NCBI GenBank assembly: GCA_022360095.1
Contig: JAKSDK010001896.1
Coordinates: forward strand, 97,545-161,544
DNA from: Phycisphaerales bacterium
GTDB lineage: Bacteria > Planctomycetota > Phycisphaerae > UBA1845 > UTPLA1
DNA length: 64,000 nucleotides
Reading direction: 5' to 3'
Shown: one piece after another, positions 8,594 to 18,059 of the stretch
How positions within the stretch are numbered: the first letter of the stretch is position 1
Layout: every line of letters starts with the position of its first letter
The notes under the pieces: generated by a model
Database searches by the model: none
What the model was told of the DNA's origin: nothing
The model's input: only the letters and a program-made list of their open reading frames with translations
Position numbers and translations under genes: made by a program

Positions 8594-11500
8594 TTACTCA
8601 TTTGTGACTTCCACGCTGTCCAGTCCCAAACGTCCGCGCGAGGAACCGAAAGAGCTTCCAAATTCGAGTCGTACCGTCACGACGTCGGTCAGGTCGAGCC
8701 CCGAACCGTTGGTCAGGAAATCGGTCAGGCGAATCCGGACGGTTTCAAATTCGTTGGCCCACCCGGGGTTGGGGCCGCATGCCGCAAACCCGGTGCCGAC
8801 TCGGGCGTAGGGTTCCTCGATGCCGCCCCCGTATTCGCCGATGTTGATCGAGCTGCTGCCACCGCTGCCGTCGAGGAGGGTCACGGTGAAGGTTAGGTCG
8901 CCGATCTCGGCGATGGTTTCAGGATGTTGCGTACCCTGACAGGCGCGGAGACTCAAATAGGCGTTGTCGGAGAAGTCTCGCTCGCTCGCGATGATTTCGA
9001 ACTCATAAAAATGATCCATGCCGACGGTCCAGTCGAAGACGACGCCGGCGCTGTCGTCCTCATCGCCGCACATGACCATGCCGTTTTGGGGATCACTGGA
9101 AAGCCAGGTGAAACCGGAGACTTCGTCGTTGAGAAGTGTTTCCAGGACGTTTCCCAGACCGGCATCGAAGTTGACCAAGCCGCCGGAACTGCTCACGTTC
9201 GGATCAAAGTTGAGGTCCTGGTAATCGTCGATCACGAAGTTGCCTGACGAGGTCGCATCGTGATAGAGACGATCGACGACGGCCGTCGGGTCGCCGACCA
9301 CAGGCAGGGATTCGTGTTGACGCCACAGATAGTCTTTGGCCGGAACGTTGCCTTCCAGATAGCGCTGAATGAGCGCGAGATACACACCCTTGGCAATGGT
9401 CTGGACGTCGGCACGGTCGAGTTCGCCTCCACCTGGGCCGTCGTAGTCGAAAAAGCCACAGCAGTTGAAGGCGTTGTGCCAGGCGGCATGGACGTAAGTC
9501 GCCTGACGGAATCCGGTGGCGCGATCGAAAATGTTGAACGGCATCAATTCGTCGTGATCGGCACACCCGTCAACGATGCCGTCCGCAGCGCCGTAGATCA
9601 GGTGATAGGCGACGGCGGATGGATTCGCAAGGTCCGGCATGCCCATGGTGCCGAGGTCATTGTCTGTCGGCGCAATCGTGCTGATCAGCGCGATGTCGTT
9701 CTGGTCGTAATGTTGCGGTGTGAATCCGCCGGTCACAAGTTCGTCATAGGCACGAACGACGCCTTCGCCGCCACGGCCCTGGCCGATCCAGACGATGCGA
9801 GTCTCATCGATGTGACCGTTCAGGTCGCCGTTGAGGATCATCGCCTGCTGGTCGATGATGGCGTCGGTGTGTTCGAGCGTCGTTTCCGCTGCCGAATCGG
9901 GGCCGGCCACGGAGTTTGTTCGGTGGGCCATGACGATGTAGCCGTAAGAGGCGAGGTGCTCCTGCAAATAGTCGTAGAAGGTGTACTGCTGGCCGTTGCC
10001 ATGGCTGATCACGATCAGCGGCAACTGGCCCATCGTGGCGATATCCGCCGGATACCAGGTTCGCTCGAAGTTCTGGCCCGGAGCGGTGATGTTGTCGACC
10101 ATGTAGTTATCCGAGACGACGGGCAAAGGCCCGAGTTGCGTGAGATCGTGCACGATGTGGAAACCCGGTTCATCCGAGAAGCCGTCGGCGAAATCTCCGC
10201 TGTCAAGGAATCCGTCCTGATTGCAATCGCACACGACGTCATAGCCGACTCCCAGTCCCGTGCCGGCGTCGCCGTTGAATTCGCTCGGAGCCGTCAACAT
10301 GAGTGTATTGCTCTGAATGTCCGAGCCATTAAACGTCACGGTTTGCGGGCCACCGACGCGGACGTCCGTAAGGCTTCGGTCCGCTTCCCATTGGGCGTCG
10401 TCCTTGGCCGCGACCATATAGACATCACAGGTCATGCCGACGATGGCAGGGAAGCGCGTCGGGTCGATGGCGACATGAACCGGTCCGTCGAAATTGAAGG
10501 CGCTGACGTATTCGAAATGGGGATAGCCCGTGAGCACGTTGCCGGCGAGTTGCAGCGATGTCGGCTGCGGCACACATGGATTGGGTAAGCAGTCCGTGCC
10601 GTCACCTTGATATTCTCCGCTGAGCAGGACTTCGCATGCGCACTCGGAGTTTACCGTGCAGGTCGAGCCGACACAGCAGGCGCCGGTGACCGGCGTGCAA
10701 TCCACCTCGTCGCATCGGTTGAGCGCGCCCTGGAACACGTCACACGGCCCTTGGCAGTCTTCTTCCGTCGTGTTGAAGCACATGCCGTCGGGTTGGCAGC
10801 AGGCGCCTCGTTGACAGAGTTGCGGATCATCGCAGAGGCTTTCATCGCCGAAATAGAAGCCGCCAAGTGAATCACATTCGCATTGGGTCAGGATTTCGCA
10901 GAAGTTTGGCGCGCCGGAGATACAGCAGGCACCGGTCGCGAACTCCACCGTTTCGCAGGGTGGCGTCAAAGGAATGATCTGTCCGCGTATCTCACCGACG
11001 GGATGGTTCACCGTGTGAATGTTGACATACCAAAGCTCGTTGACCAGATCATCAATCTGTTGTGCAACCGGATAGCCGCCGGGGTCCACGAGAGGAATCG
11101 TCGTCGCAATCGGACTGTCCGGCGGGACGATGTTGTAAACAATCGGCGCGTCCATTCCCGGTTCGGCGGGCCCATGAATGTGCGCTACGGTGACGGGACC
11201 ACTCAGGCCCGTGAACTGGATGTTTATTCGCAATTCATTGTTGATCGTATCGAGTCTGAATGAACCCGTGCCGGTGCCGGACGGAGGGGGCGCGGGCGGT
11301 GGCGCGTGAGTGGAAGCCGCTTGCATGCTGTTCATGAGCATCCCCAGCACGACCTCATTGTCTTCACAGGACGTGCCGGGCCACTGGAAGAAACCGCACA
11401 CCTCGGCGCACGAGCCGCTCGTGGCATTGACGCAATCTCCGTTCGGCAGGCAACATCGGCCGAGGTTGCAGTCGACGTCTCCGCAAGTCGTGCCGTCGCC

Positions 11501-14185
11501 TTGATAAGTGCCTCCGACGGCCGCCACGAAACCGAAAGGCGTGCATTCGCAGAATTCCCTGGTGACCCCGTCGAAGCACGGAATACCCGGAAGAAGAAAA
11601 CAACAGGCACCCGTAGGAACGACAGGGCATTCGCCGCAAGTCGCGCCGGGGCCCAGCCATGTTCCACAAAGAGACTGACAAGCCGCCTCAGTCGTCACAG
11701 GATTGCAAGGATCGCCAAAGCAACAGGGGCCCGTCGGCAACGGACAGCCCGTGGTGCAATCGGTGTTGTCACCTTGGTAGGTTCCGCTGAGGAGAAGCTC
11801 GCATTCGCACTGTGTGTTTTCGACGCAGAGCGGTTCTTGTCCGGGTTGCTCGATGCAGCAGGCGCCCGTTGCAGGCGAGACGCAGGTGGTTTCAGCGCAC
11901 GTGACCAAAACGCCCTGGAACGAGCCGCATTGACTGAGGCAATCGGATTCAAGAAGAAGCGCGCACGACCCGTCCGGCAGGCAGCAAGCGCCGCTGTCAC
12001 ATGTTTCGTTCGTACAAGTCGTGCCGTCCCCGAAATAAACGCTGCTGAGCTCGAGGGCGCATTCGCATTCTGTGTTTTCAACACACATCTGGCCGACGCC
12101 GGGTTCTTCAAAGCAGCAGGCCCCGGTCGGAAGCGGTTCGCATGGGAGGATGAATGGGAGGATCTGGCCGCGGATCTCGCCCGTGGGGTGGTTCTCCGAG
12201 TGGATGTTGACGTACCAAAGACCGTTGAACAAGTCGTTGATCTGATCGGGCACGGGATAAGAACCGGGATCGGTGAGGGTGATGACACCGTCTTTTATCT
12301 TTCCGAGTGGCAGCGTGTAAACAATAGGAGCTCCAATTCCCGGCGGCGCCGGCCCATGAATGTGTGCAACGGTCTCCGCGCTGATCAGTCCGTTATGCTG
12401 AATGTGGAAGGCCAGTTCGTTCGTGGTGGTGTTGAAGCGGAACGCCCCGTTGCCGTTGCCCGACGGAGGCGGAGCGGGCGGGACCGGGTTATGCGAATCC
12501 GTGGCCTGCGCCGCGTCCATGAACATCGTGAAGCGCGTGATGTCATTGCAAAACGCGCCCGGTTGCTGAAAAACGCCGCACTGATTGAAGCAGTCGTTGA
12601 ATTCAAGTTCGACACAGGTTCCATCCGGCAGGCAGCACCTTCCGACGAAACAATTGACGTCGTTTACACCGTCACCGCAGGCAGAGCCGGCTCCGTGCCA
12701 AGTGCCGCCGATGCTGCATTCACAGGCGGCTTGCGTGAAATCGTCGACACACTGCCCGCCGAAACAACAGGCGCCTTCCGGCGTGGCGGGACAAACATCA
12801 GCGCCGCCACAGACCGTACCTGCTCCCAGCCACTCGCCACAGGCGGACAGGCAGTTGACTTCCGTGGACTCGGTGCAACCGTTGCTGAGGCCGAAGCAGC
12901 AGGCGCCGATCGGCGCGCAGACTAAGCTGAAACAATTGGTGCCGGGGCCTTGATAGTCGCCGCCGATACACTCGCAGAACGATTGTTCCAGGTTGGCGAA
13001 GCACTCCTCGTTCAAGCAGCAGGCTCCGGTTTCGGTGGTGGGCGTACAGAGTGGAATCGGGCTTATGCACGTTGTGTCCATGCCTTGCCAAACTCCGCAA
13101 ATGGCCTGACATTCCGTCTCCGTGAAGCCGTCGAGGCACGTGTTTCCGAAACAGCAGACGCCGACGTCCGGCGGGCAGATCGCGCCGAGACAGTTTTGAC
13201 CCGGCATGAAAACGCCGCTCAACTGATTCGCGCAGTAACAGGCAATCGTGTTCACGCAACTGCCGTCTCCGAGGCAGCAGGCCGCGACGATCTCCGAGCA
13301 ATTCGCCTGGCCTGTGAGGAGGCTGTCCACAAACATGGGGATGTCGTCGGTATCCACATCACAATCGCCGTCGATGTCATTGCAGGCGCATCGGCCCGTG
13401 GGCACGCCGGGCCCAAGGACGCAGTTGATGAATCCCTGAATATCGTCGCCGTCGACGTTGCCATCCGCGTTGGAATCCCCCTTGCATGAACAAACCCCGG
13501 GAGCCAGCGGTGTGAAGTCGATCGTCAGCCGGGGCCGGACCGTGACGGAGGGGTTCTCTTTCGTATCGAAGCGTTTGGCCGTCGGCGCGTTGATTTCATT
13601 GCCGATGAGCATCCAGCCGAAATTGTTCGCGGGATCGTCGAGCCAGGATTGAACGTCAGCGACCATTTGAGGTGTGGAGGTCCACGTATAGAAGCCCACG
13701 TTTCCGACATCGACGGTCGCGCTGGGCGTCGGTTCAAAGTCGCCGCCGGGATTCGCCCAAAAATCCGTATCAAAAAAGGTATGCAGCCACGTGGCGTCTC
13801 CAACGGTGGCGGCGCCGCCCGCGCCTCCACCGCCTGAAGCGACCGACGTGCCTTCCCCCCAGTCGGCGAGGGCACGGTGTAGCGATACCAGCTCTGACCC
13901 CGCGATCGTTTTCGACATATGAAGCGTCAGGGTCACGTTATTGATGACGGAACCGGGCGGCACGGCCACGGCGACGTCAAAGGCGATCAGGCCGCGTTTG
14001 ACGTCGGCGCTGGGATCTTGGAACGTCTTGCCCGCGAAGAAACCGAAGCCCGAGCCGTTGCTGAGCCCACCGGCCGGATCCTCATAGAGTGTATTGTCCT
14101 TGCTCGGGCCGATGTCGGCGACATCGGCCGAGGCGGCCTGAGAAATCGTTATCGCGACGGCCAAGGTGATTGTAGACAGCCTCAT
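8594..14185 (-). CDS. 1863-residue secreted Cys-repeat protein with DNRLRE, dockerin, two CHRD and a hydrolase-like domain
   Basis: Strong AGGAGG eight bases before ATG 14185, then a signal peptide ending near ASA. Order of parts: a DNRLRE-type beta domain (about 25-225, LYEDPAGGLSNGSGFGFFAG); a dockerin-like calcium pair (about 229-292, GDSNADGNVDGDDIQGF); about 15 Cys-rich repeats starting GACC (about 299-1199). Two CHRD domains interrupt the repeats (about 547-679 and 946-1076, with TVAHIHGPA and LWYVNIH). Then comes an alpha/beta-hydrolase-like domain (about 1290-1630, LPLIVISHGNGQQYTFYDYL, with GQGRGGEG where GxSxGG is expected), and a C-terminal beta-sandwich (about 1640-1863). The repeats alternate strictly between two subtypes. 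A cell-surface or extracellular role is likely. Catalysis is doubtful because the nucleophile position, 1470, is Gly. Confidence 0.9.
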   Translation of the reverse strand: MRLSTITLAVAITISQAASADVADIGPSKDNTLYEDPAGGLSNGSGFGFFAGKTFQDPSADVKRGLIAFDVAVAVPPGSVINNVTLTLHMSKTIAGSELVSLHRALADWGEGTSVASGGGGAGGAATVGDATWLHTFFDTDFWANPGGDFEPTPSATVDVGNVGFYTWTSTPQMVADVQSWLDDPANNFGWMLIGNEINAPTAKRFDTKENPSVTVRPRLTIDFTPLAPGVCSCKGDSNADGNVDGDDIQGFINCVLGPGVPTGRCACNDIDGDCDVDTDDIPMFVDSLLTGQANCSEIVAACCLGDGSCVNTIACYCANQLSGVFMPGQNCLGAICPPDVGVCCFGNTCLDGFTETECQAICGVWQGMDTTCISPIPLCTPTTETGACCLNEECFANLEQSFCECIGGDYQGPGTNCFSLVCAPIGACCFGLSNGCTESTEVNCLSACGEWLGAGTVCGGADVCPATPEGACCFGGQCVDDFTQAACECSIGGTWHGAGSACGDGVNDVNCFVGRCCLPDGTCVELEFNDCFNQCGVFQQPGAFCNDITRFTMFMDAAQATDSHNPVPPAPPPSGNGNGAFRFNTTTNELAFHIQHNGLISAETVAHIHGPAPPGIGAPIVYTLPLGKIKDGVITLTDPGSYPVPDQINDLFNGLWYVNIHSENHPTGEIRGQILPFILPCEPLPTGACCFEEPGVGQMCVENTECECALELSSVYFGDGTTCTNETCDSGACCLPDGSCALLLESDCLSQCGSFQGVLVTCAETTCVSPATGACCIEQPGQEPLCVENTQCECELLLSGTYQGDNTDCTTGCPLPTGPCCFGDPCNPVTTEAACQSLCGTWLGPGATCGECPVVPTGACCFLLPGIPCFDGVTREFCECTPFGFVAAVGGTYQGDGTTCGDVDCNLGRCCLPNGDCVNATSGSCAEVCGFFQWPGTSCEDNEVVLGMLMNSMQAASTHAPPPAPPPSGTGTGSFRLDTINNELRINIQFTGLSGPVTVAHIHGPAEPGMDAPIVYNIVPPDSPIATTIPLVDPGGYPVAQQIDDLVNELWYVNIHTVNHPVGEIRGQIIPLTPPCETVEFATGACCISGAPNFCEILTQCECDSLGGFYFGDESLCDDPQLCQRGACCQPDGMCFNTTEEDCQGPCDVFQGALNRCDEVDCTPVTGACCVGSTCTVNSECACEVLLSGEYQGDGTDCLPNPCVPQPTSLQLAGNVLTGYPHFEYVSAFNFDGPVHVAIDPTRFPAIVGMTCDVYMVAAKDDAQWEADRSLTDVRVGGPQTVTFNGSDIQSNTLMLTAPSEFNGDAGTGLGVGYDVVCDCNQDGFLDSGDFADGFSDEPGFHIVHDLTQLGPLPVVSDNYMVDNITAPGQNFERTWYPADIATMGQLPLIVISHGNGQQYTFYDYLQEHLASYGYIVMAHRTNSVAGPDSAAETTLEHTDAIIDQQAMILNGDLNGHIDETRIVWIGQGRGGEGVVRAYDELVTGGFTPQHYDQNDIALISTIAPTDNDLGTMGMPDLANPSAVAYHLIYGAADGIVDGCADHDELMPFNIFDRATGFRQATYVHAAWHNAFNCCGFFDYDGPGGGELDRADVQTIAKGVYLALIQRYLEGNVPAKDYLWRQHESLPVVGDPTAVVDRLYHDATSSGNFVIDDYQDLNFDPNVSSSGGLVNFDAGLGNVLETLLNDEVSGFTWLSSDPQNGMVMCGDEDDSAGVVFDWTVGMDHFYEFEIIASERDFSDNAYLSLRACQGTQHPETIAEIGDLTFTVTLLDGSGGSSSINIGEYGGGIEEPYARVGTGFAACGPNPGWANEFETVRIRLTDFLTNGSGLDLTDVVTVRLEFGSSFGSSRGRLGLDSVEVTNE

Positions 14186-14358
14186 CTTGCATTCCTCCTG
14201 TGGAAACAGACTGCGGCATCATGACAAGTGAGATGGATCGCTGAAACGTGCTCGCTCATTCGTCATCGGCGCGTAATTCTTTCGTATGCGCTCGCGCGAG
14301 GTCGTTTGTCCTTCACGTTCTGATTCGATGTAACGCTTTCTTCCCCGACGCTCGATCG

Positions 14359-15834
14359 TCAGCAGACCACTCCGTGGTACTCCGCCGGCGATGGAACGTT
14401 GTATTCCGGAAACAGGAACGGCAGATCTTGATGGTTTACGCCCATCAGCCGGTCCATGATTTCCACGAGGTAAATCCTGGAGTCCGTGTTGGCGCAGACG
14501 TCGTTGTTTCCGCCGCAGAAATAGGCGCTGTGCAGGCTGCCAAGACCCGGCCAGAGGCCCAGATTGACCACCTGTCCGCCACAGATTCTCGGGCCGATCA
14601 TGAAGATGTTTGTTCCGTAGCCATGGTCCGTGCCTGCCGTGTCCGGTGTGACCTGTCCGCCCATGCCGTCGCTAAATTCCGGATCGGCTTCACGGCCGAA
14701 CTCGCCGGTCATGTAAATGGTCCATGCTTTGTTCGGGCATTCAGTGGTCATGTATCGCCAGAACTCGTGGATGTTCAACGCGAGGCTTTCCATGAGAAGC
14801 CACATGGCCCCGGTCAATCTGTTGTTGCCTTGGTTGTTGTGTGTATCCCACCCGCCGGGTCGGACTGTGACAGTCTCCAGGGACACGCCTTCGTTGAGCA
14901 TCACGGCGATCCGCCGCAAGGCACTTCCGACGTACGTGCCGTCAAAGTTATAACCCGCTGGATTCCAATTCGGGACCATGTCGAGCAGGTTAATCGCGTC
15001 TTGCGTGACGGCGGAAAGTTCTTCCCATTCCGATGCGATATTCTGATTGCCGTACATGTTGACCAGGGTATTCACCCAGTCACTTTCCGAGACCCCACCC
15101 GGTAGACCGTCTACACCGAAGTTCTCAGCATTGGAGATCGGCAGCGCTTGAAATGGAAGTCCGCCGAGCAGGTGATCGTGAAGATTCGACGCGACACTCA
15201 TGGCTCGGATCGGGCCGCCGCTACTGGGTGTGCGCTCGAGGTAACGCGCGAGCATGCTTTCACCGACGACGCCGGGACCCGGCCTGGGGGTCGATTGTCC
15301 GACCCAGAACTCTGCGGAAAAATGCGAATAGGATTGGAGGGGGAGTGTGCAGCCCATGGCAATACACAGGTCGCCGGCGTCCCAGATATTTTTGAGTCCG
15401 CCTAATTGGCTGCTGCCTCTTGCCAGTGCCCCGGACATGCCACTGAAGCCGTCCAGATCGACCAGGGCCAGAGGATCGGGCGAGCCTGGAAGCGGAACAC
15501 TAAGCAACTGCTGGCGCGCCGTCAGGCTGAACCAGTCCGGATCGTTGTATGGCGATATCATGGCCAGACCGTCGGGACCGCCGAAAAGGTGGATGAAAAT
15601 GAATGTGTGATTCGAAGGGCCGCCGTTGTCGGCGAACGTGCATTCCGGAAACCAGGACGGCAGTCCCGACGCCATCGCCGCGGCGCCGACCGTCGCGGCG
15701 GACCGTCCCATGAACTGTCGACGGTTCATGCCGCCCCAGAACTGGAGTTGCTGCTTTTTGCGAGCCCGTCGGGCACGCCGCGCCACCGTGTTGTAATCAC
15801 GACAGGCGTTTCGATCGAATTCAAATTCAGACAT
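14359..15834 (-). CDS. DUF1501 family secreted protein with Tat signal
   Basis: 491 residues; ATG preceded by GAGG at eight bases. A basic N-terminus of about 35 residues leads into a twin-arginine signal, MNRRQFMGRSAATVGAAAMASG. The body is the DUF1501 fold, an alkaline-phosphatase/sulfatase-like superfamily: HTFIFIHLFGGPDGLAMI near the start, GGWDTHNNQGN (about 330) and a C-terminal DHGYGTNIFMIGPRICGG that resembles the metal-site strand of that superfamily. Activity of DUF1501 proteins is not established. It lies 72 bp downstream of the DUF1800 gene on the same strand; this DUF1800-DUF1501 pairing is widespread in planctomycetes and suggests that the two products act together outside the cytoplasm. 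Confidence 0.93.
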   Translation of the reverse strand: MSEFEFDRNACRDYNTVARRARRARKKQQLQFWGGMNRRQFMGRSAATVGAAAMASGLPSWFPECTFADNGGPSNHTFIFIHLFGGPDGLAMISPYNDPDWFSLTARQQLLSVPLPGSPDPLALVDLDGFSGMSGALARGSSQLGGLKNIWDAGDLCIAMGCTLPLQSYSHFSAEFWVGQSTPRPGPGVVGESMLARYLERTPSSGGPIRAMSVASNLHDHLLGGLPFQALPISNAENFGVDGLPGGVSESDWVNTLVNMYGNQNIASEWEELSAVTQDAINLLDMVPNWNPAGYNFDGTYVGSALRRIAVMLNEGVSLETVTVRPGGWDTHNNQGNNRLTGAMWLLMESLALNIHEFWRYMTTECPNKAWTIYMTGEFGREADPEFSDGMGGQVTPDTAGTDHGYGTNIFMIGPRICGGQVVNLGLWPGLGSLHSAYFCGGNNDVCANTDSRIYLVEIMDRLMGVNHQDLPFLFPEYNVPSPAEYHGVVC

Positions 15835-15906
15835 GATTGTGACCTCGTGATTATGTATTACGTTCGTAAGTCCGCTCCTCGATGGCGGGACGCGTTCATC
15901 GCCTGT

Positions 15907-17694
15907 TCAGTGAGTTTGAAACGAAGGCGACGCCAGAGCCAAAGCGATCAATTCCCGTTTCTTGGTGTCAAGAAGGGGTTCCGCGACGCCTGCAAAATGA
16001 GTGAGGATTGCATTGCGGTCGTTGTTGCTCATGAAGCCGTCGAACAGACAGGTGTCAACGGTATTCAGGGCGTCCAAAACCGTAGTATCGGGGACACTTG
16101 CGATGAATGATTCGGCGTTTGCGCTGCTGGGATAGTCGTTAAACGAGATTCTTGCCGCCAATTCCCAAATGGATTTGAGAAGTTCCAGCCACTCTGTCTT
16201 GCCGTGGGGCTGGCCGTCCGGTGAAGGGAAATTGCCGGGCACTTGTCCCGCGCGTTGAAGGTATCCGCCGATCAGGAAGCCTGATTGATTCTCGGTGCCG
16301 GGGTCCGTCACCGCACCATCGGTTGCGCGAATGATCGAGGCCAGTCTTTGCATCGGTCGTTTGATCAGGACTCCGGCACACTGAATCCTGGATTTGTCCA
16401 GAATGGTCTTGACCATTTCGGCAATTTGAGTGGGACTGCCCCAATTGTTCACATAGGCGTCGACGGCCGCATCGATAACACTTTGTGGTGGTTTGTAACT
16501 GAAGAGCCACTGGGTCAGCTTGGTGGCCAGGAACTCGGCGGTGAATTGTCCGAGCTTCATCGGATCCGGATTGGTCAGGAAGTCAACGACGATGTCGATC
16601 TCGTTGATGCCCTGCCCGGATGGAATATTGAGCGTTCGAGTGACATTGTCCGGGCATTGGGGAAAGATCACGGTTTTTTGGCTGGTGTCGTGCAAAGCGG
16701 GATCGAAATAAACGACGCCGCAGTTGGGCCCGCTTCCATGCGTTGTTGGAACAGTGACCTGCCAGCCGGTGAGTGCGGGGGAAAGGTCCTTGATTGTCTG
16801 TTCGTCGTAGCAGTTGCCCGTCCCTTCACCGACGCCGAGTGTGTGTAATTCCATGAGTTCCCGGCAGAAGTTCTCATTGACGGAGCCGACGACGTTTTCG
16901 AAGCCATTCAGGTATCGAAGCATGGCAGGCCCCGTCGCGACGGACAGAACGAGGTCCTTGAACCACCCGAAAGCGAGGGGGCGGACGTTGTTCCATCGTT
17001 CCATGGGCAGGTATCGAAGGTCGGTCGTGGGTTCGTTGATGTTCTCATTAAAGTGGTCGCCCCAGAAGATCATCATGAGTTCGAGGAGCGGAGCCGGGCT
17101 GAGGCACGCGCGAACGACCTGCGCTTTTCTCCATTGGTTGGCTCTCTCGATGGAGTCCGCAAGCGTCGTATCACCGCCGCAGATGTTGGGGCCTCCGGGC
17201 GGATCGTGAATGGCGTCGTATCCGTAAACATTTTCGAGATCATCCTCGAAGTCCAGATAGGGTTGCCAGTTGTACGGATCGACCTGTTGATTGAGCCAGG
17301 CATCGTAGCCGCCCATGGCCGTGACGTTTGCTTCTTCCGTTTTGCTCCATCCGAATGCAGCCTTTTGGAGCAGCTTGTGAACATTCGACGGAGTCCCGAC
17401 TTGCGAGAGACAGGTGGAGGGGCCCGGCAGCACATCGGCATCGACCCTTGTGAGCGTTGCCCGGTTGGATGAAAGAAACTCTTGAACGCTCGCATTGTTG
17501 ACAGAGGCCTGGCTCGCCGTTCGTATTTGGCCGTAAGCCTCTGAGCCGAATACGGCGGCCGCTACGGCCCCGCCGCTCAGTATCTTTCGCCGAGTGGTCG
17601 GTTTGTCCGAGAGAATCTCCTTTGCATCTTCCTTGAGATTCTGGACGAATTCGGAAACGCTCTTGTTCTCTTCAGGCAGTTTCGTTTCTTTCAT
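15907..17694 (-). CDS. DUF1800 family protein with N-terminal Tat-like signal
   Basis: 595 residues from ATG 17694, chosen for GAGGTG upstream; the frame runs on 29 codons further but without support. The N-terminus has a 40-residue charged extension and then TTRRKILSGGAVAAAVFGSEAYG, a twin-arginine-type signal. DUF1800 hallmarks: LLQKAAFGWSKTEEANV (about 95-115), MMIFWGDHFNENIN, MLRYLNGFENVVGSVNENF and CRELMELHTLGVGEGTGNCY (about 265-290). The family is large in planctomycetes, is exported and has no settled biochemistry. It is the upstream member of the pair with the DUF1501 protein, and transcription probably continues into the giant Cys-repeat gene. Confidence 0.93.
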   Translation of the reverse strand: MKETKLPEENKSVSEFVQNLKEDAKEILSDKPTTRRKILSGGAVAAAVFGSEAYGQIRTASQASVNNASVQEFLSSNRATLTRVDADVLPGPSTCLSQVGTPSNVHKLLQKAAFGWSKTEEANVTAMGGYDAWLNQQVDPYNWQPYLDFEDDLENVYGYDAIHDPPGGPNICGGDTTLADSIERANQWRKAQVVRACLSPAPLLELMMIFWGDHFNENINEPTTDLRYLPMERWNNVRPLAFGWFKDLVLSVATGPAMLRYLNGFENVVGSVNENFCRELMELHTLGVGEGTGNCYDEQTIKDLSPALTGWQVTVPTTHGSGPNCGVVYFDPALHDTSQKTVIFPQCPDNVTRTLNIPSGQGINEIDIVVDFLTNPDPMKLGQFTAEFLATKLTQWLFSYKPPQSVIDAAVDAYVNNWGSPTQIAEMVKTILDKSRIQCAGVLIKRPMQRLASIIRATDGAVTDPGTENQSGFLIGGYLQRAGQVPGNFPSPDGQPHGKTEWLELLKSIWELAARISFNDYPSSANAESFIASVPDTTVLDALNTVDTCLFDGFMSNNDRNAILTHFAGVAEPLLDTKKRELIALALASPSFQTH

Positions 17695-18059
17695 GCCGTT
17701 CACCTCTTTCGAGATTTTTAAATCTCTGAAGCGCGCTAAGCGCGTTGCACTTTGATCGTGTGCACATCGCGCATGGAACACATTTCAAGATATGCACTTC
17801 TTCGCCCGCTCGACGATCGTGATCACTCACGAATGACAAGCGCTTCTTAACGCCGACGCGCAGCGTTTGTGCAAGTTGCGCTCCAAAAGAAACCGTTTTC
17901 TCCTTTTATTTCTGGACGGATTCGACCTGACTGTGTAATCATTTGATCTTTTGATAGTTATGGATGTGAAAAAGATAGGCTTGTCGTGTTCGCGCATTGA
18001 TATCTCCTGCGCGGAGCCGTTTTGTTTCGGAAGGGATTTGGCTGAATGTGATGATTTGG
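17695..18059. other. Intergenic stretch upstream of the DUF1800 gene
   Basis: 365 bp without a gene, presumably containing the promoter of the DUF1800-DUF1501 block and the end of the next upstream gene. Two short inverted repeats lie close to the DUF1800 ribosome site: gagattt-tt-aaatctc at about 17709-17724 and cgcgct-a-agcgcg just after it. I see no open frame with coding character, no clear terminator with a T-run, and no recognisable riboswitch. Confidence 0.5.

Noticed and set aside
9260..12925. Long plus-strand open frames (442 and 539 codons) across the Cys-repeat gene
   Set aside because: High-GC shadow frames of the minus-strand giant protein, whose domains and repeats are unmistakable.
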